From Stramenopiles sp. TOSAG23-3 (Eukaryota; Sar), in NCBI GenBank assembly GCA_900128585.1, contig LT642723.1, positions 1 to 11,829 of the forward strand: a stretch of 11,829 nt of DNA, in the 5' to 3' direction. Shown one piece after another: positions 1-7,932 of this stretch; the stretch's first letter is position 1; each line of letters begins with the position of its first letter. The notes below the pieces were generated by a model, which worked only from the letters and a program-made list of their open reading frames with translations, was not told where the DNA came from and ran no database searches. The translations under genes were made by a program, and so were the position numbers.

Positions 1-1
1 G

Positions 2-1546
2 AAAGTGGCGTCAGAGCATGAAGCTGAGGAGAGCGAAACTGCGGAGACTTACGAGAAAAAGTACGCGGGGGAAGCGATATGGAACCCGGACGTCAAAGTG
101 CCGAGGAGCTGGCTGAAAGAGAGCAAGGCCGCCAGGTTTGTTGACAACCACGTAAACGTTCCTTACGAACTGTTGCGGAAGAAGACGCTTTCCACGATTA
201 GAAAGAATTTTACCACATTTTGCTCCGCGGTGGTCTCGGAAGATAACCCCGAAGCCTTGCACCAAGCATTCGAAAAGTGGTACTTTACGTCGAAAAGCAA
301 AGAAGCAAAGGGCGATTTTATGGACCCCTTATTGGCGAGCAAAATTGACGAAGGTGCGGAGCAAGTGTTGGCAAACAACCTAGCAGACCTGGGGCGGGTG
401 GCGCCAGCTACGGCGCTGTCGACGGCACGACAAGTCTCCAAGGCCTTAACGCGGGCCAATTTTGTGTTCAAACGGCAGGTGTCGCACTTCGGGTACAGGT
501 TCTACGAGCCGCAAACGAAGCGGCGGCGGGGGGAAAAGCATGTCTCGAAGAAGAAAGGCGTCAATATGGGAAATGAGACAATCGATGAAAGCATGATCCA
601 GCTGAAGTATCGCAAAAGCAAGGTGAGGATCACTGTACAGCACTACGAAAAGTTAGAGGCCCTTCTGAAACTTAGGTGCGGGGATGGGCTTACCCAGAAA
701 GACGAGCGCATATTTTGTTTGTTGAGTAGGTATGGTGCCATCAACGGGGAGCATGCCCAAGGCGCTGGGTTCCAAGCAGCGCTGCCGGGGTCATGCTTTG
801 ATGTCCTGCTGAAGCATTTGGATTGTCGGATGGAGTGCTTTGCAAGCCCGCTGAACTGCCGCTATCCTAAATTTTGCAGCGCATTCAAGGACACGGATGC
901 CGCGTTTGGTTCCGTTGGCAGCTTTTTCGAAGACTTTCATCCTCGCGAAGGGTCGTTTGAAGCGAATCCCCCCTTCGTCGATGGGTTGATAGAAAAAATG
1001 GCCGAGCGGATGGATTCCTTTCTGGACGATTCTTCCAGCGGCCCGCTGTCTTTCGTTGTCATCATCCCCAAGTGGGACTCCACGAAAGGCTGGCTGCGGC
1101 TGCACAATTCGAAATTCTTAAGGCGGCACATATGTTTGAAGTCTCGCGAGCACGGCTACACAGAAGGGGCCCAGCACGTCTTGCACTCGCGGTACCGAAT
1201 TTCCACTTGCGACACGAGCATTTTCTTTCTACAAAATAGATTAGGAAAGAAGAAATGGAAAGTATCGGACGAGCTAGAGGAAGAAATTGAAAAGGCTTTC
1301 GTGAGCAGGCATTTAAAAAAGGGCATCGCATTATCAGCCCAAGGACCAGGCGAAGACTCTTCGGGCCAAGTGAAGGATGAGCCCCATGAAAGGGACACTA
1401 CAAATGAGATCGACGACATTTTCAAGACCAGCCGTGGACAAAAGCACTCTCGTCGTCGCGCCGAGGAAGGCGGCGACGATGACGACGATCATCCGAGGAA
1501 GAAGACGAAGAAGAAAAAGAAGAAAAAGAAGAAAAAGAAAGAGTAA
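2..1546 (+). CDS. PCIF1: PCIF1/CAPAM-like cap-specific mRNA N6-adenosine methyltransferase, 5'-partial
   Basis: The family methylates N6 of the 2'-O-methyladenosine next to the m7G cap, making m6Am with SAM as donor, in the nucleus on RNA polymerase II transcripts. The reading frame is open to the left edge. The codon at position 5 is GTG, not a start, and the first in-frame ATG (320) would delete about 105 residues, so the true start lies outside the window. Numbering from the codon at 5, I see a helical region (about 1-200), an ASPLN segment (280-284) followed by FGSVGSFFEDF (about 303-313), the catalytic NPPF motif (321-324) in a GSFEANPPF context, and PLSFVVIIPKW (347-357). This order and wording are typical of the PCIF1 Rossmann core. 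The C-terminus is basic, with an RRR cluster, an acidic D run and a lysine tail (502-512), consistent with a nuclear localisation signal; human PCIF1 also has a C-terminal one. No WW domain is visible; if present, it lies upstream. Family assignment is strong; substrate is inferred from the family. Confidence 0.9.
   Translation, partial: KVASEHEAEESETAETYEKKYAGEAIWNPDVKVPRSWLKESKAARFVDNHVNVPYELLRKKTLSTIRKNFTTFCSAVVSEDNPEALHQAFEKWYFTSKSKEAKGDFMDPLLASKIDEGAEQVLANNLADLGRVAPATALSTARQVSKALTRANFVFKRQVSHFGYRFYEPQTKRRRGEKHVSKKKGVNMGNETIDESMIQLKYRKSKVRITVQHYEKLEALLKLRCGDGLTQKDERIFCLLSRYGAINGEHAQGAGFQAALPGSCFDVLLKHLDCRMECFASPLNCRYPKFCSAFKDTDAAFGSVGSFFEDFHPREGSFEANPPFVDGLIEKMAERMDSFLDDSSSGPLSFVVIIPKWDSTKGWLRLHNSKFLRRHICLKSREHGYTEGAQHVLHSRYRISTCDTSIFFLQNRLGKKKWKVSDELEEEIEKAFVSRHLKKGIALSAQGPGEDSSGQVKDEPHERDTTNEIDDIFKTSRGQKHSRRRAEEGGDDDDDHPRKKTKKKKKKKKKKKE
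1508..1534 (+). repeat. Nonanucleotide AAGAAGAAA x 3 coding for poly-lysine
   Basis: Three perfect tandem copies of AAGAAGAAA lie in frame at the end of the PCIF1-like gene. Together with flanking AAG and AAA codons they encode eleven consecutive lysines (502-512 of the visible numbering) just before GAG and the TAA stop. The tract probably forms part of a nuclear localisation signal. Being a short tandem repeat, it may vary in length between strains. Confidence 0.9.
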
Positions 1547-2110
1547 AAGAGCCCACCCAAATTAATCTTAATCAAAATAATACTGTGCCAACCCAGCATT
1601 ATTAAGCTTATTATTACTAAGAGACGCCATCCAAAGAAAGACGACTGCTCTTGTTTTAAATAATTATCATAGTTGTTTTTGTGTATATGATAGTAAATAA
1701 TTACTTATTACGTATGATACGAGGGTATCTATCATAGAAATATACGTTAGTCGTCTACGAGGAGTATATTGTACATTGTAATCTCAATTATTTCTTTCTT
1801 CTTCTTTTCTATTCGAACTTTTTGTTCTTGTTGTGTTGTGTTGTGTGTGTCCCTCATATTAAATTATTTTATATAAAATAATAATAAGCTGTGATGACAC
1901 CATTCCTTCTTCTTCTTCTTAAGCTTTTTATTAAATAATTATTTTTTTAATTAATTTTTGAAAAGAAAAAAGAATAAAAAGGAGATATATTATACAATAC
2001 AAAAATAAGGTAATTAAATAAATAGGCGTTAAAGTATACAAGTACATAATGTAATACAATACAGTAATAATAATAAATAGGAAGTAATACTTAATAGAAT
2101 ACTATTATAT

Positions 2111-2133
2111 AGTACTATTTATATAATAGTACT
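2111..2133. repeat. Perfect inverted repeat, 9-bp arms, 5-nt loop
   Basis: The arms AGTACTATT (2111-2119) and AATAGTACT (2125-2133) are exact reverse complements around the loop TATAT. The stem is AT-rich, so the hairpin or cruciform would be weak. It lies in mid-spacer, about 570 bp after the PCIF1-like stop, and has no obvious terminator role. Confidence 0.8.
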
Positions 2134-2298
2134 AACTTTTAACGCTTCTTCTTCTTCCTTTTATTTTTCAACTTTTACTGATGCTGTGATGATGATGGAG
2201 GAGGAGAAGATAAAAGAAGTATTCAAAAAAAAAAAAATATTATTTTTATTATTTCAATTATTTCTTCTTCTTTCTCTTCTTACATATATATATACGGT

Positions 2299-2354
2299 AG
2301 AGGAGAGAGAGAAGAGGAGAGAGAGAAGAGGAGAGAGAGAAGAGGAGAGAGAGA
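2299..2354. repeat. 14-bp purine tandem repeat, four perfect copies
   Basis: The unit AGAGGAGAGAGAGA is repeated exactly four times (2299-2312, 2313-2326, 2327-2340, 2341-2354) and trails off into AGACGA. The plus strand is pure purine across the array. It is followed directly by an ATT-rich stretch. A homopurine array of this kind is typical of an unstable minisatellite and could adopt a triplex. No function is evident. Confidence 0.95.
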
Positions 2355-2618
2355 AGACGATTATTATTTATTATTATTATTTTATTATGTATATCAATGT
2401 TTTGAACTAAAACTAAAAACGATGAAGAAATCAAAAAGAAAAAAAATAGATGACGTTCAAACAAACAAGTTTTGAAATATTCCCAATTTGATTCACGTTT
2501 TTTTTCTTTAGAGAGAGAGGAGACGTACGCGAACGTGTAGTTCTATTTTTATTTCTACTACTACATACCCGGTTCTGTTTGTTTCGTACTTGCGGGGGGT
2601 TGTTGACAAATCCACCAC

Positions 2619-2626
2619 TATATATA
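2619..2626 (+). promoter_or_regulatory. Candidate TATA box of the ANK-TPR-J gene
   Basis: TATATATA sits 69-76 bp upstream of the ATG at 2695, inside a locally less AT-rich stretch, which makes it stand out from the spacer. If it acts as a TATA box, transcription would start near 2650. A similar box lies 74-82 bp before the ATG of the TrmO-like gene. The call rests on sequence and spacing only. Confidence 0.4.
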
Positions 2627-2694
2627 CAGCAGAACGAAGCTTGGGGACCGTGCACAACGTTTTGGCGTACGTTTGACCCAAGGGATTAGACGCG

Positions 2695-4725
2695 ATGAGT
2701 TCTCTGCTCGACCGCCTGCTGTCGGTCGCGAAAGACTTCGAAGCGGAGCGTTTTCAGGAGCAAGTGGAGCATAAAAAGGAGTTGCGCACGATTGAGCAGC
2801 AGATGCGGACCCTGCGCGAAACGTCTCAGAACCGTTTGGAAGAAATATCGTTCCTGGAGGCCCAGTTAGAGAACGCTCACGCAGAGAACAAAGAGCTTCA
2901 CCTGTCTTTGGAGAAGTCTACGGAGGACGGAAACGCGAGCGAACGGGTGGGGCTGATCCGGGAGATCGTCGCGTTGCGCTTTCTCGCAGCGGACCTGGCG
3001 GCGAAGAATAAAATATTGGAAAGCAGGGACAAGGAGAACGCGAACTCTGCGAACACCGAAGACAAGGACGGCGTGAAGACCGACGGGGAGGCGGGCGAAC
3101 GTCCCCCGAAGGGCCTTTCCTTTGTTTCGGAAGATAAGGTCAACGCCCTTGCGAGCAGGCAGTCGTTCTATGATGCCGTGTTGGTGGGGGACAAGGACAA
3201 AATGCTGTCCATTCTTCAGCCCGGCGTCACGTTCCAAGACGAATTTTTAGGGATTGTCAACAGCGCACTGTTGAAAGGGTGCGGTGGGGCCAGTTTGAAC
3301 AGTGCTGCTCCCAAGACCACCACCGCGGATTCGTTGCCTTTGGAAGGCAGCGGGGCCGCCGTGGGGGGCAAGAAGGCCCTTGGCGAAGGGAAACAGATGG
3401 AGGTAATAGACGTTTTGCTCGCGGCGGGGGCAACCATGACTGCGCGGGGCAGCGCTGCCGGGGCCGCGAACAATGCCGGGGGCACGAAGAGCCTCACGCC
3501 CCTGCATGCCGCGGCCGGCTCCGGGTCCGCGCTTGTGGTCGAATCCATCCTGGCCCAGCCGGGGGTCAACGTGAACGCTCTCGACGGTGAGAACCAGACT
3601 GCAATGCACATGGCAGCTCACGCTACGGCCAAGGCGTCGACGGCGGCGATCCTGAAGGCGCTTCTGATGGCCGGGTGTGATTTGACGATCGCAAACAAGG
3701 AGGGAAAGACTGCGATGGACATCCTGGAGTCCATCGCGGCGCAGGAAGAGACCAAACATCCCGAGCAGAGCGCCGTGGTGGCCCGAGTGAATTCCGCCAT
3801 AGAGTCCTTCAAGGACCCCACTACAAGGTTCTGGAACTGCAGCGTGCGCGCGTTCGACGCGTACAGCTCCGAAAACTTCAAGGTTGCCCTGGACGTGTAC
3901 GCCGAGGCGATCCAGCTCGTGACAGAGTTCGGCCTCCCCGTGTCGAAAGAAGACCAGTCCCGCCTGTACTACAACCGTGCCCGCGCGTTGTGCCATTTGA
4001 ACCAGCGCTTGAAAGCGGTGGAGGACCTAGAGTCTGCGCTGGACCTGTCCTCGGAGTACACGAATGCCCGCGCTTTGCTGGCGCAGTGCCATTTCGAACT
4101 GTTTCAGTACGACCGGTGCGTTCAGGGCCTGAAGGTCGTGCTCGAGAAGGACCGGACCAACGCCAAATGGAGCAAACTCATAGGGGAGGCACGGCGGCTG
4201 CGGGATGCGTCCCACTACGACGTGCTCGGGATAACACGGGGCACGGACGAGGCCGGGATCAAGAAGGCCTACCGCCGCGGAAGCATCAAGTGGCACCCGG
4301 ACAAGCATAGGGACCACCCGGACAACACCGCGAGGGCGAACACGATGTTCAAACGCGTGAACGAGGCCAACCAAGTCTTGGGTGATTCGTACAAGAAGTT
4401 GCTGTACGACGTGGAGCTGGACCGAAAGAAGGACGAGTTCAAGCAGCCGGCTGCACCTGCGCCCCGCCGGGCGAGCGCACGGAGCGAGTTTGAGTCTCGT
4501 TACCCACCCCCGTCCAGCGCGGCACGACGGAGCAGCAAGGCGTCCATGGGGGGGCAGAGGGACGTGTTCAAGGAGATATTCTCTCGGAGGGACATGGACG
4601 ATTTGGAAGAGGAATACAACAATTGGCAGAGGGTGAGCGTCGATACGCACGGGGTCATGTCCTCGGACGGGGCCAGCTCCGACTACTACGATGAAGAAGA
4701 CGAGGAAGAGATCTTCGGGTATTAG
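2695..4725 (+). CDS. Coiled-coil / ankyrin / TPR / DnaJ multidomain co-chaperone
   Basis: This 676-residue protein has the make-up of an Hsp70 co-chaperone that recruits Hsp70 to clients or chaperones bound by its repeat domains. The start ATG is supported by an in-frame TGA at 2674-2676. Domains in order are a charged coiled coil (about 5-110), an ankyrin region (about 158-350) and TPR motifs (about 383-500). The ankyrin region has clear TPLHAAA (268-274) and TAMHMAA motifs, with a Gly/Ala-rich insertion (about 197-262). A J domain follows (about 506-575) with the HPD signature at 534-536, which stimulates Hsp70 ATPase. The tail is Ser/Arg-rich and ends in an acidic DYYDEEDEEE stretch. It has no zinc finger and no obvious G/F region, so it is a class C (type III) J protein. 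The TPR-then-J order recalls DNAJC7, but the ankyrin block and coiled coil are extra. No targeting signal is seen, so it is probably cytosolic. Client and partner are unknown. Confidence 0.9.
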   Translation: MSSLLDRLLSVAKDFEAERFQEQVEHKKELRTIEQQMRTLRETSQNRLEEISFLEAQLENAHAENKELHLSLEKSTEDGNASERVGLIREIVALRFLAADLAAKNKILESRDKENANSANTEDKDGVKTDGEAGERPPKGLSFVSEDKVNALASRQSFYDAVLVGDKDKMLSILQPGVTFQDEFLGIVNSALLKGCGGASLNSAAPKTTTADSLPLEGSGAAVGGKKALGEGKQMEVIDVLLAAGATMTARGSAAGAANNAGGTKSLTPLHAAAGSGSALVVESILAQPGVNVNALDGENQTAMHMAAHATAKASTAAILKALLMAGCDLTIANKEGKTAMDILESIAAQEETKHPEQSAVVARVNSAIESFKDPTTRFWNCSVRAFDAYSSENFKVALDVYAEAIQLVTEFGLPVSKEDQSRLYYNRARALCHLNQRLKAVEDLESALDLSSEYTNARALLAQCHFELFQYDRCVQGLKVVLEKDRTNAKWSKLIGEARRLRDASHYDVLGITRGTDEAGIKKAYRRGSIKWHPDKHRDHPDNTARANTMFKRVNEANQVLGDSYKKLLYDVELDRKKDEFKQPAAPAPRRASARSEFESRYPPPSSAARRSSKASMGGQRDVFKEIFSRRDMDDLEEEYNNWQRVSVDTHGVMSSDGASSDYYDEEDEEEIFGY

Positions 4726-5716
4726 AAGAACGCGCGCGAGCGCACGCCAGAAATGTTTATTCCGCCGCTGCCTTTAGAAGACTACACGTGTGTGTTGAAA
4801 AGTATGCCCCCCCCTGTTTGTGTTTGTATTTATTGTTCAAAAATGAAAGTAACTCTTAAAGTTTTATTTTTCGAGGAACTTTCTGACAAAACCAAATATA
4901 CTACGTTGGTATTTTACCCGGATACTGTTTATCTTGGATTCAATATAATATCCCCGTTGGACTCCTCGTAAATTTTAGTTTGATCGTTGTCGTCTATATA
5001 ATAACAGCCAATTTTCTTGTTTTTATGATATATTATTATAAGTATTTCAAATATTTCAAAAGGAAACTATTTATTATTATAATTTAAACACCGTGCTGTG
5101 TATATATATAGTATTGTTCAATTATAAATTACTAGTCGTCTTTCTCCAACTGCCGTGCGTGGGTTGTTCTATATAGGACAAATATATGTAATAAGTATAT
5201 AAAATAATATACTTATATATTTAAATAGTCTAACACTGAGGAGATGAATTTTTATTTTTCACACAGTTGTTATTTAGTATAATAGTTATTTATATAAGCT
5301 ATATAGTGTACATAATAATAATAGCATCGAAATAAAAAAAGAGAAGAATAATGAAATACATTTTAATCTCTCCAAGAGTTAAAAAATAACATAGGAATAC
5401 AAGGAAGAAACCAAATATTACGGCGGCGGCTGGCAGTTAGTTGAAGTACGACGAAGTAAGAAGAAGAACGAAAAAGAAGAAGAAGTAGTAGTAGGGTTCT
5501 CCGTTCTCCTCCTCCCATCCAGATGATTTTAAAAAATGAAGAAGTACGAAAGTGGTATGTATGTGTACATGTATGGGGGTATATATAATTTATTAAAATA
5601 TTCGTTTCATGTTCCGTTCGTTTACAGAAAGATTAATATCAATTTAGGTGGTGCAACAGTTAGTTTTGATTTTGTATCAACAATATTCTTTCCTTGTTCA
5701 GTGTTCGTACGCGAAC
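4726..5716. other. AT-rich intergenic spacer
   Basis: This spacer of about 990 bp separates the J-domain gene from guanine deaminase. It starts with a short alternating CG stretch (about 4731-4742), holds a C8 run (4807-4814), then long AT-rich DNA. It also contains an isolated less AT-rich patch around 5131-5165, a CGG x 3 patch (about 5421-5430) and a purine-rich GAA/GTA microsatellite (about 5451-5494) followed by a CTCC-rich pyrimidine stretch. The final 140 bp hold a TATA-like box and the presumed leader. No convincing protein or RNA gene was found; a 42-codon frame at 4843-4971 was considered and rejected. Confidence 0.75.
5580..5588 (+). promoter_or_regulatory. Candidate TATA box of guanine deaminase
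   Basis: TATATATAA lies just after a GGGGG run and 129-137 bp before the chosen ATG at 5717. Transcription from about 5610 would give a leader of roughly 100 nt. Because the spacer is AT-rich, a chance match is quite possible. Confidence 0.3.
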
Positions 5717-7273
5717 ATGCCGTTTCATTTTAGGACCCTGGGCGCAGGCCTGAGGCTTGCCCCTCGAACGCGGCGCTTGTTCCTCGGGCTGGTGGGTGGC
5801 ACGAGCAGTGCGTTGGTCGCAACGTTCTTGGCAAAGGAGGCCGAACACGCAGAATCGAGTGGAATGCCGGCAGGTTCCGGGTCGGTGTTGTTGAAGAGAT
5901 GGCTGAAAGAAAACGGGGTATCCGTAGAGGGGTCAGAGACTGTCGGCAAGGTATATTCCGGTCCAATCGTACACTCTAACAAGTTCGGGCCTGTGGAAAT
6001 TTTGGAGGAAGGGGTCGTTGGCGTCAGCGAGGATGGGAAAATTTTGTTTGTTTTTGACGAAAGCGAGGCGAAGAAGAAGTTGGCAAGCCTAAAGTTGGGC
6101 AGCGAACTAAACGTTTGCCGGCTCGGCAAACGGTTTTTGATCCCTGGGTTTGTCGACGGGCACGCCCACGCCCCCCAGCACACGTTCACCGGGACCGGGC
6201 TGGACCTTCCACTCTTGCAGTGGCTGATGACGTACACCTTCCCCGCCGAGGCAAAGTTCAAGGACCCTGACTACGCCAAAACAATGTACCGGAAAGCCGT
6301 CATGTCGCACTTGAAAAATGGTTCGACGACCGTGAGTTACTTTGCGACCATTCATTTGGAGGCGTCGAAAGAGTTGGCAAATATTGTGGAAGAGCTGGGG
6401 CAGCGGGCGTACGTCGGGAAGGTCAACATGGACCGCAATAGCCCGGATTACTACTGCGAGACTACGAAAGGCTCTCTGAGAGACACGATGTCGTTTGTCC
6501 AGTTCATCCACGCCATGAACAACCCGCTAGTCACGGCCGTAATTACCCCCCGGTTCGTCCCGTCTTGCACCCCGGACTTGATGAGAGGGCTGGGCATCAT
6601 TTCGAGAAGCTTCGGGCTGCCCGTGCAGTCCCATATGTCGGAATCCATCGCGGAAGTGAAGTGGGTCGCCGACTTGCACCCCGACTGCAAAAACTATGGC
6701 TCGGTCTACGACAAGTACGACTTGTTCCATGAAAACACGTACATGGCCCACTGCATTCACTGCGGCTCATCGGAAAGGGACTTGGTCCTGAGGAATGGCG
6801 TTGGCATTGTCCATTGCCCGTTGTCCAACTTTTCCATCGCCTCCGGCCTTTGCAACGTCCGCGAATGGGTGGAGGAAGGGCACATCGTTGGCCTAGGAAC
6901 GGACGTCTCCGGCGGCTACTCTCCCTCTATACTGACTGCCATTCGACACGGGCGGATTGCCTCGATCGAAGTGGCAAGAAAGAACGGATTTGAAGGCGAA
7001 AACGCCATCAAAAAGGCCCTCACCTTCGACGAGCTGTTCTTCTTAGCAACCCTCGGAGGCGCGCAAGTGTTGGGGCTGGACGACAAGATTGGAAACTTTC
7101 AGGTCGGGAAAGAGTTTGATGCCCTCGTCGTTGATGCGTACCGCGAAGGTGGCCCAATCTGCGATTACGAAAACGAGAACGAAACAACTCGAACTCGGTT
7201 TGAAAAGTTTCTGACCCTTGGCGACGACAGGAACATTACAGAAGTTTACGTTAAAGGAAAACAGTGCATTTAA
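5717..7273 (+). CDS. GDA: Guanine deaminase with N-terminal targeting or anchor extension
   Basis: Guanine deaminase (EC 3.5.4.3) hydrolyses guanine to xanthine and ammonia. It is a zinc amidohydrolase. The product is 518 residues from the ATG at 5717; the frame continues upstream only to a non-ATG GTG at 5648, just after an in-frame TAG. Visible signatures are GFVDGHAHAPQ with zinc ligands H149 and H151, QSHMSE with H306 and catalytic E309, MAHCIHC with H345, and GLGTDVSGG with D396. All key residues are present, so it should be active. The family core is about 450 residues. The extra N-terminus (about 1-60) has five arginines in the first 20 residues, then a hydrophobic stretch (21-39). This resembles a mitochondrial or plastid presequence, or an N-terminal membrane anchor, whereas animal and yeast enzymes are cytosolic. 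Localisation is inference. It is transcribed in the same direction as its neighbours but with wide gaps, so it is probably an independent unit. Confidence 0.95.
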   Translation: MPFHFRTLGAGLRLAPRTRRLFLGLVGGTSSALVATFLAKEAEHAESSGMPAGSGSVLLKRWLKENGVSVEGSETVGKVYSGPIVHSNKFGPVEILEEGVVGVSEDGKILFVFDESEAKKKLASLKLGSELNVCRLGKRFLIPGFVDGHAHAPQHTFTGTGLDLPLLQWLMTYTFPAEAKFKDPDYAKTMYRKAVMSHLKNGSTTVSYFATIHLEASKELANIVEELGQRAYVGKVNMDRNSPDYYCETTKGSLRDTMSFVQFIHAMNNPLVTAVITPRFVPSCTPDLMRGLGIISRSFGLPVQSHMSESIAEVKWVADLHPDCKNYGSVYDKYDLFHENTYMAHCIHCGSSERDLVLRNGVGIVHCPLSNFSIASGLCNVREWVEEGHIVGLGTDVSGGYSPSILTAIRHGRIASIEVARKNGFEGENAIKKALTFDELFFLATLGGAQVLGLDDKIGNFQVGKEFDALVVDAYREGGPICDYENENETTRTRFEKFLTLGDDRNITEVYVKGKQCI

Positions 7274-7415
7274 GGCGTCGCCAAACGCAAACAGTAAACG
7301 AACGTTTTACATTTATTTTCATATCGCTTTATTTTTCATCTCGTTTTTTAAAAGTATGATGTGTGAGAGATATGATAAAAAAAAAGTTTTTTACATTTTT
7401 TTTTTAAATGTGGTG

Positions 7416-7436
7416 GTGGTATAATAGAAATACCAC
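7416..7436. repeat. Hairpin-forming inverted repeat, 7-bp arms, 7-nt loop
   Basis: GTGGTAT (7416-7422) and ATACCAC (7430-7436) are exact reverse complements around AATAGAA. The repeat is embedded in a larger imperfect TGGTGG / CCACCA symmetry reaching about 7453. It lies about 145 nt after the guanine deaminase stop, so it could form a hairpin in the 3' untranslated region of that mRNA. Function is unknown. Confidence 0.7.
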
Positions 7437-7900
7437 ATATACCACACCACCATGTCGTTCTTCTTCTTCTTCTCAATGCTGTGGTGCTATACATTTAATT
7501 ATAATTAGTTCTATATCTTCTAAAATATCGAACCTAAAAAATAGACTAATAATAATAACGGTTGAGATGAAATCATGAGATGCTGTGTAAGCTTCAAAAC
7601 AAAAAGAAGAAGGAAGGAAGAAAAAACAAAACAAAAAATGCGAAAAAAAATAATAATCCACCACGCCAACAAAAAAACAAACAGACACATTCATTTTTTG
7701 TTTGTATAAATTATTCTCTTTTTCATTCCACTATTTACATCGTAATACTTCATTATATGAATGTAAAGAAAAGCAAAGTATCAAGCATGTGTTTCTTGTA
7801 CGTTTTTTTTTTTAAAATAGAAAGAACTCGTCAAAGAAGTACATTCGCTTTCTGGGAGTTGCGCGGGCGTTTTTCTGTTGAGGGTGGGTATTGCTAGGTG

Positions 7901-7932
7901 CCCTGCTTTTTTTTCTTTCTGTTTTGTTGTAG
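7901..7932 (+). promoter_or_regulatory. Polypyrimidine tract plus AG just before the start codon
   Basis: A nearly pure T/C stretch (7901-7930, interrupted by four G) ends in AG (7931-7932), with only GC between it and the ATG at 7935. This is the form of a strong 3' splice acceptor. A cis intron in the 5' leader could begin at a GT at 7888 or 7898 (45 or 35 nt), or further upstream. A trans-splice acceptor is the alternative. It does not affect the predicted protein. Confidence 0.4.

Larger units (their letters stand above)
1547..2694. other. AT-rich intergenic spacer with simple repeats
   Basis: This 1,148-bp spacer separates the PCIF1-like gene from the J-domain gene. It is strongly AT-rich and holds TTC/CTT runs (about 1792-1808 and 1906-1920), a TTGTG x 3 run (1831-1845), an A13 run (2225-2237), a perfect 14-bp purine tandem repeat, ATT repeats (about 2361-2387) and inverted repeats. 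The reading frames inside it are low-complexity and look like no protein family. The last 180 bp or so become less AT-rich and probably carry the promoter of the downstream gene. I saw no tRNA-like or other recognisable RNA gene. Confidence 0.8.

Noticed and set aside
1377-1565. Arg/Lys-rich frame overlapping the end of the PCIF1-like gene
   Set aside because: A frame-shifted reading of the lysine repeat; the main frame carries conserved protein.
2186-2410. 74-codon plus-strand frame in the first spacer
   Set aside because: It is made of the purine tandem repeat and ATT runs (Glu/Arg and Ile/Tyr runs) and reads as low-complexity noise.
3247-3996. 249-codon minus-strand frame opposite the ANK-TPR-J gene
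   Set aside because: Shadow of a GC-rich coding sequence; the plus-strand frame has clear domains throughout this interval.
4753-4971. 72-codon frame after the J-domain gene; the part from the ATG at 4843 begins MKVTLKVLFFEEL, faintly like a MoaD/Urm1 N-terminus
   Set aside because: Too short, no C-terminal GlyGly, base composition turns AT-rich within it, and the likeness covers barely a dozen residues.
5648-5716. Upstream extension of guanine deaminase to GTG
   Set aside because: Non-ATG start immediately after an in-frame TAG; nuclear eukaryotic genes normally use ATG, and the ATG at 5717 gives a sensible presequence.
5536-5733. 65-codon plus-strand frame overlapping the guanine deaminase start
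   Set aside because: It begins upstream of the TATA-like box and ends inside the deaminase gene in another frame; no protein-like character.
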